Assembly: GCA_963678235.1 (NCBI GenBank)
Contig: OY782766.1
Coordinates: forward strand, 3,286,001-3,350,000
Source: JABMQB01 sp963678235
GTDB lineage: Bacteria; Bacteroidota; Bacteroidia; Bacteroidales; Prolixibacteraceae
Direction of reading: 5' to 3'
DNA: 64,000 nt
Both the position numbers and the translations under genes were made by a program. The notes beneath the pieces were generated by a model that was not told the origin of the DNA, did no database searches, and saw nothing but the letters and a program-made list of their open reading frames with translations. How positions within the stretch are numbered: position 1 is the first letter of the stretch; each line of letters starts with the position of its first letter. Shown here in pieces: positions 15,713-23,791 of the stretch.

Positions 15713-16321
15713 CTAATTAAACGTCATTAATTTACTTAGATATTTTCCAATAATATCAAACTCCAGGTTCACGATTGTCCCTTCTTTAAAAGTATGAAAA
15801 TTTGTTACTTCCTGGGTGTATGGAATAATTGCCACTTGAAATGAATTGTCTTTTGAATTCACAACAGTTAAACTTACCCCATTAACAGTTACCGAACCCT
15901 TTTCAACGGTCATGTACCCTTGTTTTGCCGCTTCTTTATTAAATACGTATTCGAAAGTATAATACCAACTTCCATCGGCTTCTTCCACCTTAGTGCAGGT
16001 TGCTGTTTGGTCAACATGTCCCTGAACAATATGCCCATCAAGGCGTCCATTCATCATCATACTTCTTTCCAAATTCACCTTCGAGCCAACTTCCCAGGTA
16101 CCCAGGTTTGTTTTTGATAAGGTTTCTTTGATGGCTGTAACCACATAGGTTTCATTATCCTTATCAACTTTAACAACAGTTAAGCAAACACCGTTATGGG
16201 CAAGGCTCTGATCCACTTTTAATTCATTAACAAAAGAGCATGTTAAAGTGAAATGGTAATTCTCCTGCTCCTTTTCAATGGAAACAACGGTTCCATATTC
16301 TTCTACTATTCCTGAAAACAT
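15713..16321 (-). CDS. ribE: Riboflavin synthase (alpha subunit)
   Basis: Riboflavin synthase dismutates two 6,7-dimethyl-8-ribityllumazine molecules to riboflavin. The 202-residue protein starts with the universal MFSGIVEEYGTVVSI and shows the two homologous lumazine-binding barrels: HNGVCLTVVKVDKD with SMMMNGRLDGHIVQGHVDQT, and VNGVSLTVVNSKDNSFQVAI with IPYTQEVTNF. Length and domain order are normal. It lies between cysS upstream and folM downstream and ends at a terminator. Confidence 0.97.
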   Translation of the reverse strand: MFSGIVEEYGTVVSIEKEQENYHFTLTCSFVNELKVDQSLAHNGVCLTVVKVDKDNETYVVTAIKETLSKTNLGTWEVGSKVNLERSMMMNGRLDGHIVQGHVDQTATCTKVEEADGSWYYTFEYVFNKEAAKQGYMTVEKGSVTVNGVSLTVVNSKDNSFQVAIIPYTQEVTNFHTFKEGTIVNLEFDIIGKYLSKLMTFN

Positions 16322-16364
16322 AGTCCTAAATTTTCTTTTGATTGTTTTATTTGGCTATTCTTGG

Positions 16365-17837
16365 TTATTTTAATTCCCACTCAAAACCGTCCTTCGTATC
16401 TTTAATCTCAAAGCCAAGACTGGTGAGCTCATTCCTAATTTTATCGGCAGTAGCCCAGTCCTTATTCGCCTTTGCTTCAATTCTTAAGTTCAAAAGCAAG
16501 TCAACCACATCGTTAAAAACTTCTTGCCCCGAAGAAGCATCACCAATACTTTTTTGAAATCCTAACACATCGTATAAAAAGGTATGAAGGAAAGATTTTA
16601 TATACTGGTAATCTTTGCTTGAAATTGTTTCTGTTTTATCGTGAATTGAATTAATCATTTTTACGGCATCAAACAAATGCGCTAAAGCAATTGGACTGTT
16701 AAGGTCATCGTTCATTGCTGCCAAAACCTTATCCTGAAGAGCATGGATATCAACTGAAGAGTTTTCACTCACAGGAAGTTTCTCAAGTGTTTCCATGGCT
16801 TTCATAAGACGGGCATAGCCTTTTTCAGCTGCCTGCAATGCTGAATTCGAGAAATCTAAAGTGCTGCGATAATGCGCCTGAAGCATAAAAAAACGTATGG
16901 TCATTGGCGAATACGCTTTTTCAAGGAGCGGATGTTCTCCACTAAAAAACTGATCCAATGAAATGGCATTGCCCAATGATTTTCCCATTTTCTGTCCATC
17001 GAGGGTAATCATATTGTTATGCATCCAATACTGAACGGAAGGTTTTCCGTTAGCAGCTTTTGATTGCGCCATTTCGGCCTCGTGGTGCGGAAATGTAAGG
17101 TCCATCCCTCCCCCATGAATATCAAACTGTTTCCCCAGGTATTTTGTGCTCATTGCCGAACATTCGAGGTGCCAGCCCGGGAAACCATCGCTCCACGGAG
17201 ACGGCCAACGCATAATATGTTCAGCTTGTGCTTTTTTCCAAATTGCAAAATCGAGTGGTGAATTCTTTTCATCCTGACCATCCAACTCTCTGGTATTCGA
17301 AATTAAATCTTCAATTTTTCTTCCAGACAACTGCCCATATTCATTGTTTTCGGCAAATTTTTGCACACTAAAATAAATAGAACCGTTGCTTTCGTATGCA
17401 TACCCTGAATCTAAAATTTTCTGTACGGTTTCAATTTGTTCAATTATATGCCCAGATGCCCTCGGTTCGATACTTGGAGGTTGAACATTTAGCAAATCCA
17501 TATTTTTATGGTAATCGTGCGTATACATTTGCACCACTTCCATGGGTTCGAGCATTTCAAGTTTTGCTTTTTTTGCCACTTTATCTTCCCCCTCATCGGC
17601 ATCGGCAACCAAATGACCTACATCGGTAATATTCCTGACATAGCGCACTTTATACTTCAAAAATTTCAAATATCTGAATAACAGATCGAATGTAATTGCC
17701 GGACGTGCGTGACCCAAGTGGGCATTTCCATAAACAGTTGGCCCGCAAACATACATCCCGACATAACCAGGAATTAATGGCTTAAAGACCTCTTTTTTAC
17801 GTGTTAAAGTATTGTATATTACAAATTGATTTTCCAT
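16365..17837 (-). CDS. cysS: Cysteinyl-tRNA synthetase
   Basis: CysRS charges tRNA-Cys. The 490-residue protein has the zinc-ligand cysteine in MYVCGPTVYGNAHLGHARPA, which also holds the class I HIGH-like element, the substrate motif FPGWHLECSAMSTKYLG, the HGGGMDLTFPHHEAEMAQS zinc region, and QKMGKSLGN as KMSKS motif. The C-terminal DALR-like anticodon region ends IRNELTSLGFEIKDTKDGFE. A perfect TAnnTTTG box lies 27 bp upstream, so it may be transcribed apart from lspA. Confidence 0.98.
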   Translation of the reverse strand: MENQFVIYNTLTRKKEVFKPLIPGYVGMYVCGPTVYGNAHLGHARPAITFDLLFRYLKFLKYKVRYVRNITDVGHLVADADEGEDKVAKKAKLEMLEPMEVVQMYTHDYHKNMDLLNVQPPSIEPRASGHIIEQIETVQKILDSGYAYESNGSIYFSVQKFAENNEYGQLSGRKIEDLISNTRELDGQDEKNSPLDFAIWKKAQAEHIMRWPSPWSDGFPGWHLECSAMSTKYLGKQFDIHGGGMDLTFPHHEAEMAQSKAANGKPSVQYWMHNNMITLDGQKMGKSLGNAISLDQFFSGEHPLLEKAYSPMTIRFFMLQAHYRSTLDFSNSALQAAEKGYARLMKAMETLEKLPVSENSSVDIHALQDKVLAAMNDDLNSPIALAHLFDAVKMINSIHDKTETISSKDYQYIKSFLHTFLYDVLGFQKSIGDASSGQEVFNDVVDLLLNLRIEAKANKDWATADKIRNELTSLGFEIKDTKDGFEWELK

Positions 17838-17863
17838 TTGCTAAAGGAAGTTTCATTTCGAAA

Positions 17864-17871
17864 CAAAGGTA
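17864..17871 (-). promoter_or_regulatory. -7 box upstream of cysS
   Basis: TACCTTTG on the minus strand matches TAnnTTTG and would give a 5' leader of about 20 nt. No good -33 TTTG is seen at 19-21 bp. Confidence 0.45.
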
Positions 17872-17935
17872 AAATTATTTAGAATAATAGCTTGAATTCA
17901 TCCCGGGCATGTTCCGAAAAACAAACCTAACTTAA

Positions 17936-18646
17936 TTATTCTTCTTTATTGCTTTGTGTTTCAGGTGCCGCATCAGAATCCTCTTCTTTTTCTGCATCCG
18001 AACCATCTTCTCCTTTTTTCTCTTTAATCGCTATAGAATTAAAGAGTTTCCGATAAAATATTAGAATTGAAAAAATACCAATGGTTATGGAAGAATCGGC
18101 AATGTTAAATACCGGCCGGAAGAAGATAAACTCCTCGCCTTTCCAAAATGGGAACCACTCAGGGAAATGCCCTGAAACCAATGGGAAATAAAGCATATCC
18201 ACTACTTTCCCGTGCAAAAAGGAAGCATAACCCCCACCTTCGGGCATAAATGTTGCAACCTGCCCGTAACTATGGTTAAAAATCATTCCATAAAAAACAC
18301 TGTCAATGATGTTCCCTAGGGCACCTGCAAAAATCAATGCAATGCAGAATAAAAACCCCATTGGCAAATCTTGTTTCGATAGTTTTACCAAATACCAGCC
18401 AATTGCAATTACAGCAAGGATACGGAAAACTGTTAGAAAGATTTTACCATATTCACCCATAAACGACAATTCTGCACCAAATGCCATCCCGTTGTTTTCA
18501 ACAAACAAGATAACAAACCAATTGCCCAATACTTTGATTTCTTCCCCAAGGGTCATGTGGGTTTTAATCCAAACCTTAAAAATCTGGTCAATGACAAGGA
18601 TTAAGATTATGGCAAGTATTGATTTTGTAAGTTTTGATAATTTCAC
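17936..18646 (-). CDS. lspA: Lipoprotein signal peptidase II
   Basis: LspA is the membrane aspartic protease that removes signal peptides from prolipoproteins. The 236-residue protein has four membrane segments and both catalytic aspartate motifs: GALGNIIDSVFYG (around residue 110) and VFNIADSSITIGIFSIL (around residue 185), plus the early VENNGMAFG. It is longer than the ~165-residue enterobacterial enzyme because of a periplasmic loop and an acidic low-complexity tail (EDGSDAEKEEDSDAAPETQS), as is common in Bacteroidota. It belongs to the lineage's ileS-TraR-lspA order. Confidence 0.96.
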   Translation of the reverse strand: MKLSKLTKSILAIILILVIDQIFKVWIKTHMTLGEEIKVLGNWFVILFVENNGMAFGAELSFMGEYGKIFLTVFRILAVIAIGWYLVKLSKQDLPMGFLFCIALIFAGALGNIIDSVFYGMIFNHSYGQVATFMPEGGGYASFLHGKVVDMLYFPLVSGHFPEWFPFWKGEEFIFFRPVFNIADSSITIGIFSILIFYRKLFNSIAIKEKKGEDGSDAEKEEDSDAAPETQSNKEE

Positions 18647-18762
18647 GTTATGAAATATTTATATGTTGTGATTTCCTAAAAAAAAGAAACCCTCCTTTTA
18701 AGAAAAGAGAGATTCAGTTATTTAAAAAATAATAAGTCATTGTTTTTCCTTCATAGGAAGCT

Positions 18763-19140
18763 TTATCCCTGACTGTTCTTTGCCTGGATACTTAAAGTAG
18801 CATGAGGCACTGCTCTCAGTCTTTCTTTTGAGATTAGATTGCCTGTTTCACGACAAATTCCATAGGTTTTGTTTTCTATGCGTACCAATGCAGCCTGAAG
18901 ATGTTGAATAAATTTCAATTGCCTTTGGGCTAATTTGCCAGCTTCTTCTTTTGAAAGTGTAGCAGCACCTTCCTCAAGCACTTTGAACGTAGGAGAAGTA
19001 TCCTGCGTGTCGTTACCGTCGGATTGATTTATGGAGCTACGATACATATCATAATCTTGTTTTGCCTTGTCATATTTTTCAAGAATTATTTTTTTGAATT
19101 CTTGTAATTCTTCATCTGAATATCTATTTTTTCCTTTCAT
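18763..19140 (-). CDS. TraR/DksA family protein with a degenerate zinc finger
   Basis: The 125-residue protein ends in YGICRETGNLISKERLRAVP followed by HATLSIQAK, the typical C-terminus of the DksA/TraR paralogue found between ileS and lspA in Bacteroidota. Only one cysteine of the four-cysteine finger is left, so zinc binding is unlikely, yet the surrounding fold sequence is kept. The N-terminal half is a charged helical region (EELQEFKKIILEKYDKAKQD). Family knowledge points to RNA polymerase binding; the precise effect is unknown. Confidence 0.85.
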   Translation of the reverse strand: MKGKNRYSDEELQEFKKIILEKYDKAKQDYDMYRSSINQSDGNDTQDTSPTFKVLEEGAATLSKEEAGKLAQRQLKFIQHLQAALVRIENKTYGICRETGNLISKERLRAVPHATLSIQAKNSQG

Positions 19141-19243
19141 AGCCCTAAGGTTTAAGGTTTACAAATTATAAGACCAAAATCGAGTTTCTAAAATTATCAT
19201 TTTTTTTTAATTCCCCATAGGTCGTAAAACATCCCAATGCCAA

Positions 19244-22200
19244 TTATTGCATGTATTTTTCAACGAAAACTTTTGCTTCAGTAGTATCGTTAATCTCAAT
19301 TATTTTAACACCCTCATTTTCAATTGAGTCAACCAAGCTGAGCTCTGTTGCCAATGTTTGGGTGCAAATGTACTCTTTAAAATTCTCCACTGCATCGTTA
19401 ATTGAATCCTGCTTAACAATGCTTAACAAAATCCGGTCGGTGACCTCATAACCGCTCTCTTTCCGAATATTCTGGATTTTATTTATAAACTCCCTGGCAA
19501 TCCCTTCCTGCTTTAATTCTTCTGAAATGTGGATGTCAAGGGCAACAGTCATGTTCCCATCATTAGCAACCAGCCATCCAGGTATATCTTCAGTAATGAT
19601 TTCCACATCTTCAATGCTAATTGCTGCATTTTCCCCGGCAACTTCCACATCAAACTTACCCTCTTTCTCAAAGGTTACGATATCTTCTTGTGACAAAGCA
19701 TTAATTGCACCTGCAATTTGCTTCATTAATTTCCCGTATTTAGGACCCAAAGCCTTAAAATTGGGTTTAATCTTCTTCTTAATAACATTCGAAGTGTCCG
19801 ATATATATTCAACCTCTTTCACATTTACTTCGGAAAGAATAATCTCCTTCACAGCTTCAAATTGCTCTTTAAAATGATCGTTTAAGATCGGGACCATAAT
19901 TTTTTGCAAAGGCTGGCGAACTTTAATTTTCTCTTTCCTTCTTAATGCCAAAATCATGGAAGATGCCTTTTGTGCAATAGCCATACGTTCTTCCAAATCT
20001 TTATTAATCAAAGACTCTTCAAACTCGGGGAATAATCCCAAATGCACGCTTTGATCCGTTTCTTTTCCGGTTACTTTATTTAAGTCTGAAAATAATTGTT
20101 CGGCAAAGAATGGGGCAATTGGCGCCATCAGTTTTGCAATTGTTGATAAGCAAGTGTATAAGGTTTGATAGGCAGAAATTTTATCGGTAGAATAATCGCC
20201 ACCCCAATATCTTTTCCTGCTTAAGCGTACAAACCAATTGCTCAGGTTCTCAATTACAAACTCAGAGATTGCCCTTCCTGCGCGGGTTGGTTCGTAACTT
20301 TCGTAACTTTCACCAACTTCTTTTACCAATGAATTCAACAATGAAATAATCCATTTATCGATCTCCGGACGTTGTTCCATTGGGACATCTTCTTCTGCAA
20401 ATTTGAATTTATCAACGTTTGCATAGAGCGCAAAGAAATTATAGGTATTGTAAAGTGTTCCAAAGAATTTCCTTTTTGCTTCTTCAACACCTGCAATGTC
20501 GAATTTAAGGTTGTCCCAAGGTTGGGCATTGGTAATCATGTACCAGCGCAACGGATCGGAACCATAGGTTTCAATGGTCTCGAACGGATCAACGGCATTT
20601 CCAAGTCTTTTCGACATTTTATTGCCAGCTTTGTCAAGAACAAGTCCATTGGAGATAATATTTTTAAATGCAACCGATTCGTCTATCATTGTAGCAATGG
20701 CATGCAGTGTAAAAAACCAACCACGGGTTTGATCAACTCCCTCAGCAATAAAATCCGCAGGGAATAGGGAAGCCCCACCCCAACCCTCCCCTAAGGGGAG
20801 GGAGTAAAGAGTCTGCTTAATCTTTTCTAAAACAACATCTATATCGTTAAGAACTTCTTCATTTGTAAATCTAATCACTTTAAAACCAAGTCCAGTCAAC
20901 ATTTCGGTTCTTTGTTCATCCGAAATTTGAACATCGGGCAAAGTATGGTAACCTCCATCAACTTCAATAATCAGATGTTTTTCAAGACATACAAAATCAG
21001 TTATAAACTGATCAATAATATGCTGCCTCCTAAACTTATATCCCGCAAGCTGCCGGCTTTTAAGGTTCTTCCACAAGAATGTTTCTGCTTCTGTAGGATT
21101 CTCTTTTTGCTTTTTTGCAAGATCTTTTAATAATCCATAATTTGAGTCTCTTGCAGTTTGCCATTTGGGAGTTTTTTCTCCTCCCCCTTTGGGGGAGGTC
21201 GGGAGGGGGCTGAAAGGATAATGATGCTGTGCAAATGGCATTGCCCCTGAATCAAACCAAACGTCAATTAAGTCAGGTTCGCGGAACATTTTTTCGCCGG
21301 ATTTTGAAACCAACACAACCTCATCGACAAAAGGTTTGTGCAAGTCAATTTTGGCATAATTTTCTTTTGAATTATCGCCAACCACAAATCCTTGGTAAGG
21401 ATTTTTATTCATAAATCCTTGCTCAATTGATTTTTCAATTTCCGCCATTAGTTCTTCGGCAGATCCGATACATTTTATTTCTTCACCATCTTCGGTTGCC
21501 CAAATTGGAAGCGGCGTTCCCCAGAACCTGGAACGGCTTAAGTTCCAATCCACCAAATTCTCAAGCCAATTGCCAAATCTACCGGAACCAGTTGCCTGTG
21601 GTTTCCAATTAATGGTTTTGTTAAGTTCAATAAGTTTATCCTTACAGGCAGTAGTTTTTATAAACCATGAATCAAGGGGATAATACAGAATAGGTTTATC
21701 GGTACGCCAGCAGTGAGGATAGCTGTGTTCGTGCTTTTCAATTTTGAAGGCTTTATTATCCTTCTTTAGCATCACCGAAATATCGATATCAACAGTCGAA
21801 TCGTTTTCGCTCAATGACTCGTCGTATTCATTTTTTACAAACCTACCCTCGAACTCAGCATAATTATCTGCATTCACATATTCTTTGGCAAATTCAGGGT
21901 TCATGTTCTCCAGTTTAAAGAACCTTCCTTTTTTATCAACCAAAGGCTGAATTTTACCCTCAACGTCTTCCACAATAAGTGGGACAATGTCATTTTGTTT
22001 TGCAACCCTGTCGTCATCGGCACCAAAAGTTGGTGCAATATGAACAATTCCGGTTCCATCTTCGGTAGTAACAAAATCGCCGGTAATTACTTCAAAAGCT
22101 TTTCCTTTAGGTTGTACCCACTCGATTAATTGCTCGTAATTAATGCCTTTTAAATCTTTCCCATTGTATTCATCCAACACTTTAAACGGGATCTTTTTAT

Positions 22201-23107
22201 CGCCTTCCTGGTATTCTTCCAAATTCAATTCAGCATTTTTGGGGCTGAATAATGAATTCATCAGGTCTTTGGCCATTATCAAGGTAACCGGGGCAAACGT
22301 ATATGGATTAAATGTCCGGACCTTAACATAGGTAATCGATGGCCCTACACAAAGTGCTGTGTTTGAAGGCAAAGTCCAGGGGGTGGTTGTCCAAGCAAGA
22401 AAGTAAACATCGGTATCCGCTCCTTCGAACAAAAACTCTGATTTTTCATTGCGTACAGCTTTAAACTGTGCAATGGCAGTGGTATCTTTTACATCGCGGT
22501 AACACCCCGGCTGGTTTAATTCATGCGAACTTAATCCTGTTCCGGCTGCAGGCGAATATGGTTGAATGGTGTAGCCCTTGTACAACATCCCTTTTTCGAA
22601 AATCTGTTTTAACAACCACCATAAGGTTTCAATATACCTGCTATCGAAAGTAATATACGGGTCGTCCATATTTACCCAATAGCCCATTTTTCGGGTCAGT
22701 TCTTCCCATTCACGGGTATATTTCATCACTTCGGTACGACAGGCTTTGTTGTAATCCTCAACCGTGATGCTTTTGCCAATATCTTCTTTGGTAATATTTA
22801 GTAATTTCTCAACACTAAGTTCCACAGGCAATCCGTGTGTATCCCATCCAGCTTTTCGGTGTACACGATAACCTTTCATGGTTTTGTACCTGCAAAAAAT
22901 ATCTTTGATAGCACGGGCCATTACGTGATGAATTCCGGGCATACCATTCGCAGATGGCGGACCTTCGTAAAAAACAAAAGTTTCGTTTCCTTCCCTTGTT
23001 TCTATACTCTTATGAAAAGTGTCGTCTTTCTCCCACCATTTCTGGATATCCTTGTTAATTTGGGATAGATCTAATTGCTTGTATTCTTTGAATTTAGTAC
23101 TCATCAA
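19244..23107 (-). CDS. ileS: Isoleucyl-tRNA synthetase with an in-frame DUF559 insertion
   Basis: IleRS charges tRNA-Ile and edits valine. The reading frame is 1287 codons; without residues 633-779 it would be 1140, the usual Bacteroidota length. Family motifs are intact: EGPPSANGMPGIHHVMARAI (HIGH region), the CP1 editing domain with AWTTTPWTLPSNTALCVG, LSRSRFWGTPLPIWA, DVWFDSGAMPFAQHHYPF, FPADFIAEGVDQTRGWFFTL and NKMSKRLGNAVDPF (KMSKS). The extra 147 residues lie exactly between HHYPF and SLFPADF, in the loop just before the KMSKS-side conserved block, and encode a nuclease-like domain (see the mobile element entry). The frame is unbroken, so the gene is probably expressed and the enzyme tolerates the insert. 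A TAnnTTTG box lies 36 bp upstream. Confidence 0.97.
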   Translation of the reverse strand: MMSTKFKEYKQLDLSQINKDIQKWWEKDDTFHKSIETREGNETFVFYEGPPSANGMPGIHHVMARAIKDIFCRYKTMKGYRVHRKAGWDTHGLPVELSVEKLLNITKEDIGKSITVEDYNKACRTEVMKYTREWEELTRKMGYWVNMDDPYITFDSRYIETLWWLLKQIFEKGMLYKGYTIQPYSPAAGTGLSSHELNQPGCYRDVKDTTAIAQFKAVRNEKSEFLFEGADTDVYFLAWTTTPWTLPSNTALCVGPSITYVKVRTFNPYTFAPVTLIMAKDLMNSLFSPKNAELNLEEYQEGDKKIPFKVLDEYNGKDLKGINYEQLIEWVQPKGKAFEVITGDFVTTEDGTGIVHIAPTFGADDDRVAKQNDIVPLIVEDVEGKIQPLVDKKGRFFKLENMNPEFAKEYVNADNYAEFEGRFVKNEYDESLSENDSTVDIDISVMLKKDNKAFKIEKHEHSYPHCWRTDKPILYYPLDSWFIKTTACKDKLIELNKTINWKPQATGSGRFGNWLENLVDWNLSRSRFWGTPLPIWATEDGEEIKCIGSAEELMAEIEKSIEQGFMNKNPYQGFVVGDNSKENYAKIDLHKPFVDEVVLVSKSGEKMFREPDLIDVWFDSGAMPFAQHHYPFSPLPTSPKGGGEKTPKWQTARDSNYGLLKDLAKKQKENPTEAETFLWKNLKSRQLAGYKFRRQHIIDQFITDFVCLEKHLIIEVDGGYHTLPDVQISDEQRTEMLTGLGFKVIRFTNEEVLNDIDVVLEKIKQTLYSLPLGEGWGGASLFPADFIAEGVDQTRGWFFTLHAIATMIDESVAFKNIISNGLVLDKAGNKMSKRLGNAVDPFETIETYGSDPLRWYMITNAQPWDNLKFDIAGVEEAKRKFFGTLYNTYNFFALYANVDKFKFAEEDVPMEQRPEIDKWIISLLNSLVKEVGESYESYEPTRAGRAISEFVIENLSNWFVRLSRKRYWGGDYSTDKISAYQTLYTCLSTIAKLMAPIAPFFAEQLFSDLNKVTGKETDQSVHLGLFPEFEESLINKDLEERMAIAQKASSMILALRRKEKIKVRQPLQKIMVPILNDHFKEQFEAVKEIILSEVNVKEVEYISDTSNVIKKKIKPNFKALGPKYGKLMKQIAGAINALSQEDIVTFEKEGKFDVEVAGENAAISIEDVEIITEDIPGWLVANDGNMTVALDIHISEELKQEGIAREFINKIQNIRKESGYEVTDRILLSIVKQDSINDAVENFKEYICTQTLATELSLVDSIENEGVKIIEINDTTEAKVFVEKYMQ
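20771..21211 (-). mobile_element. 441-bp palindrome-bounded DUF559 element inserted in frame in ileS
   Basis: The insert spans AGCCCC... to ...GGGGCT on the ileS strand and is exactly 147 codons. Both ends carry a GC-rich palindrome: CCCTCCCCT-A-AGGGGAGGG (20784-20802) and CCTCCCCC-TTT-GGGGGAGG (21180-21198), and the two ends are imperfect inverted copies of each other over about 34 bp. The encoded segment has the DUF559 (Vsr-like, PD-(D/E)XK) pattern: AETFLWKNLKSRQLAGYKFR, QFITDFVCLEKHLIIEVDGG with H two residues on, DEQRTEMLTGLGFKVIRFTN and EEV. The palindromic ends are themselves translated as linkers (SPLPTSPKGGGEK and YSLPLGEGWGGAS). I infer a mobile or once-mobile element that keeps the host frame open; no clear target duplication is visible. 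Confidence 0.8.
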
Positions 23108-23142
23108 AAATCTATATTGTATGCTGTTTTTCGAAAAATGTA

Positions 23143-23150
23143 CAAATATA
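23143..23150 (-). promoter_or_regulatory. -7 box of the ileS promoter
   Basis: TATATTTG on the minus strand matches TAnnTTTG. Instead of a TTTG at -33, a GC hairpin CGGGG/CCCCG (23168-23182) lies upstream. No other feature is seen in 23151-23353. Confidence 0.5.
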
Positions 23151-23353
23151 GGAATTTTTTATACTCCCGGGGCTTATCCCCGCAGGAAAGTAGAGAATTG
23201 ATAAGTACTTGATAATCTTGAAAAAATCAAATTATTAGAATTAAATTTTGAATCAAATAACTAATAATATTTAAGGATATATGAATCCATTTTGAATCAC
23301 CTATTTGTAAAGGTCAAATGAAGTATAAAAGATGCTTTTCCAAACATTTTTTA

Positions 23354-23671
23354 TCAACGTGCATAGGCTTGAATTTCGTCGATCAGTCCCTGGTCATAGG
23401 CTTGTTTAACGATTTTCCAATCGCCCAGGCGGTTAAAATACAAACTTGCATAGTTTCGTTGAATCAGGGAACCATGAAACAGATACCATTCAATTTGTTT
23501 AATGCCCCGCGGGTTTTGTACCAAACTTAGCGCATAATCAACGTAACGGGTCATTGCCAAATCCGACTGGTCCGTCAGGTTTTCCATGATCTCAATGATA
23601 TCCTGCGAAGTGCCCCGGATTGCTTTGCCAATCAATAATTTTAACGTTCCTGTGAACGGGTAATTTCTCAT
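23354..23671 (-). CDS. Conserved small protein co-encoded with an alpha/beta hydrolase
   Basis: The 105-residue protein is soluble, with helical segments such as GTLKLLIGKAIRGTSQDIIE and MENLTDQSDLAMTRYVDYAL and a C-terminal FNRLGDWKIVKQAYDQGLID. I do not recognise a family. Its ATG overlaps the stop codon of the hydrolase 3' fragment (ATGA), so before the IS insertion it was the translationally coupled third gene of a Crp-hydrolase operon. The IS element now separates it from the original promoter, so it may be silent or transcribed from the IS. Confidence 0.6.
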   Translation of the reverse strand: MRNYPFTGTLKLLIGKAIRGTSQDIIEIMENLTDQSDLAMTRYVDYALSLVQNPRGIKQIEWYLFHGSLIQRNYASLYFNRLGDWKIVKQAYDQGLIDEIQAYAR

Positions 23672-23791
23672 TTTTTAAGTGCAAATTTTTCAATTGTTTT
23701 TTGCTGGTTTAAAACAACATGACCTGTATCTTTTAAAACAATTCCCTCAAAATCAGCCAGGTTTGTTTTCATTCGTTCATAGGTTTTAAAT
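23668..23791 (-). pseudogene. 3' fragment of the IS-split alpha/beta hydrolase gene
   Basis: Read in frame from the target duplication, this segment gives FKTYERMKTNLADFEGIVLK and then DTGHVVLNQQKTIEKFALKK before TGA. That is the C-terminal end of an alpha/beta hydrolase, with the catalytic histidine in DTGHVV. It joins perfectly to the 5' fragment (ending ...CFYNSFKT) if the IS and one copy of the duplication are removed. An internal ATG at 23772 could still yield a 34-residue peptide. Confidence 0.85.
23783..23791. repeat. Target-site duplication, left copy
   Basis: GTTTTAAAT here is repeated at 25225-25233; the match extends to 10 bp if the G at 23782 and the IS-terminal G at 25224 are counted. 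It borders the IS at 23792. Confidence 0.85.

Noticed and set aside
20771..21211. Intein in IleRS
   Set aside because: There is no Cys/Ser at the junctions, no terminal His-Asn, and no splicing-domain blocks; the insert is too short and has palindromic DNA ends.
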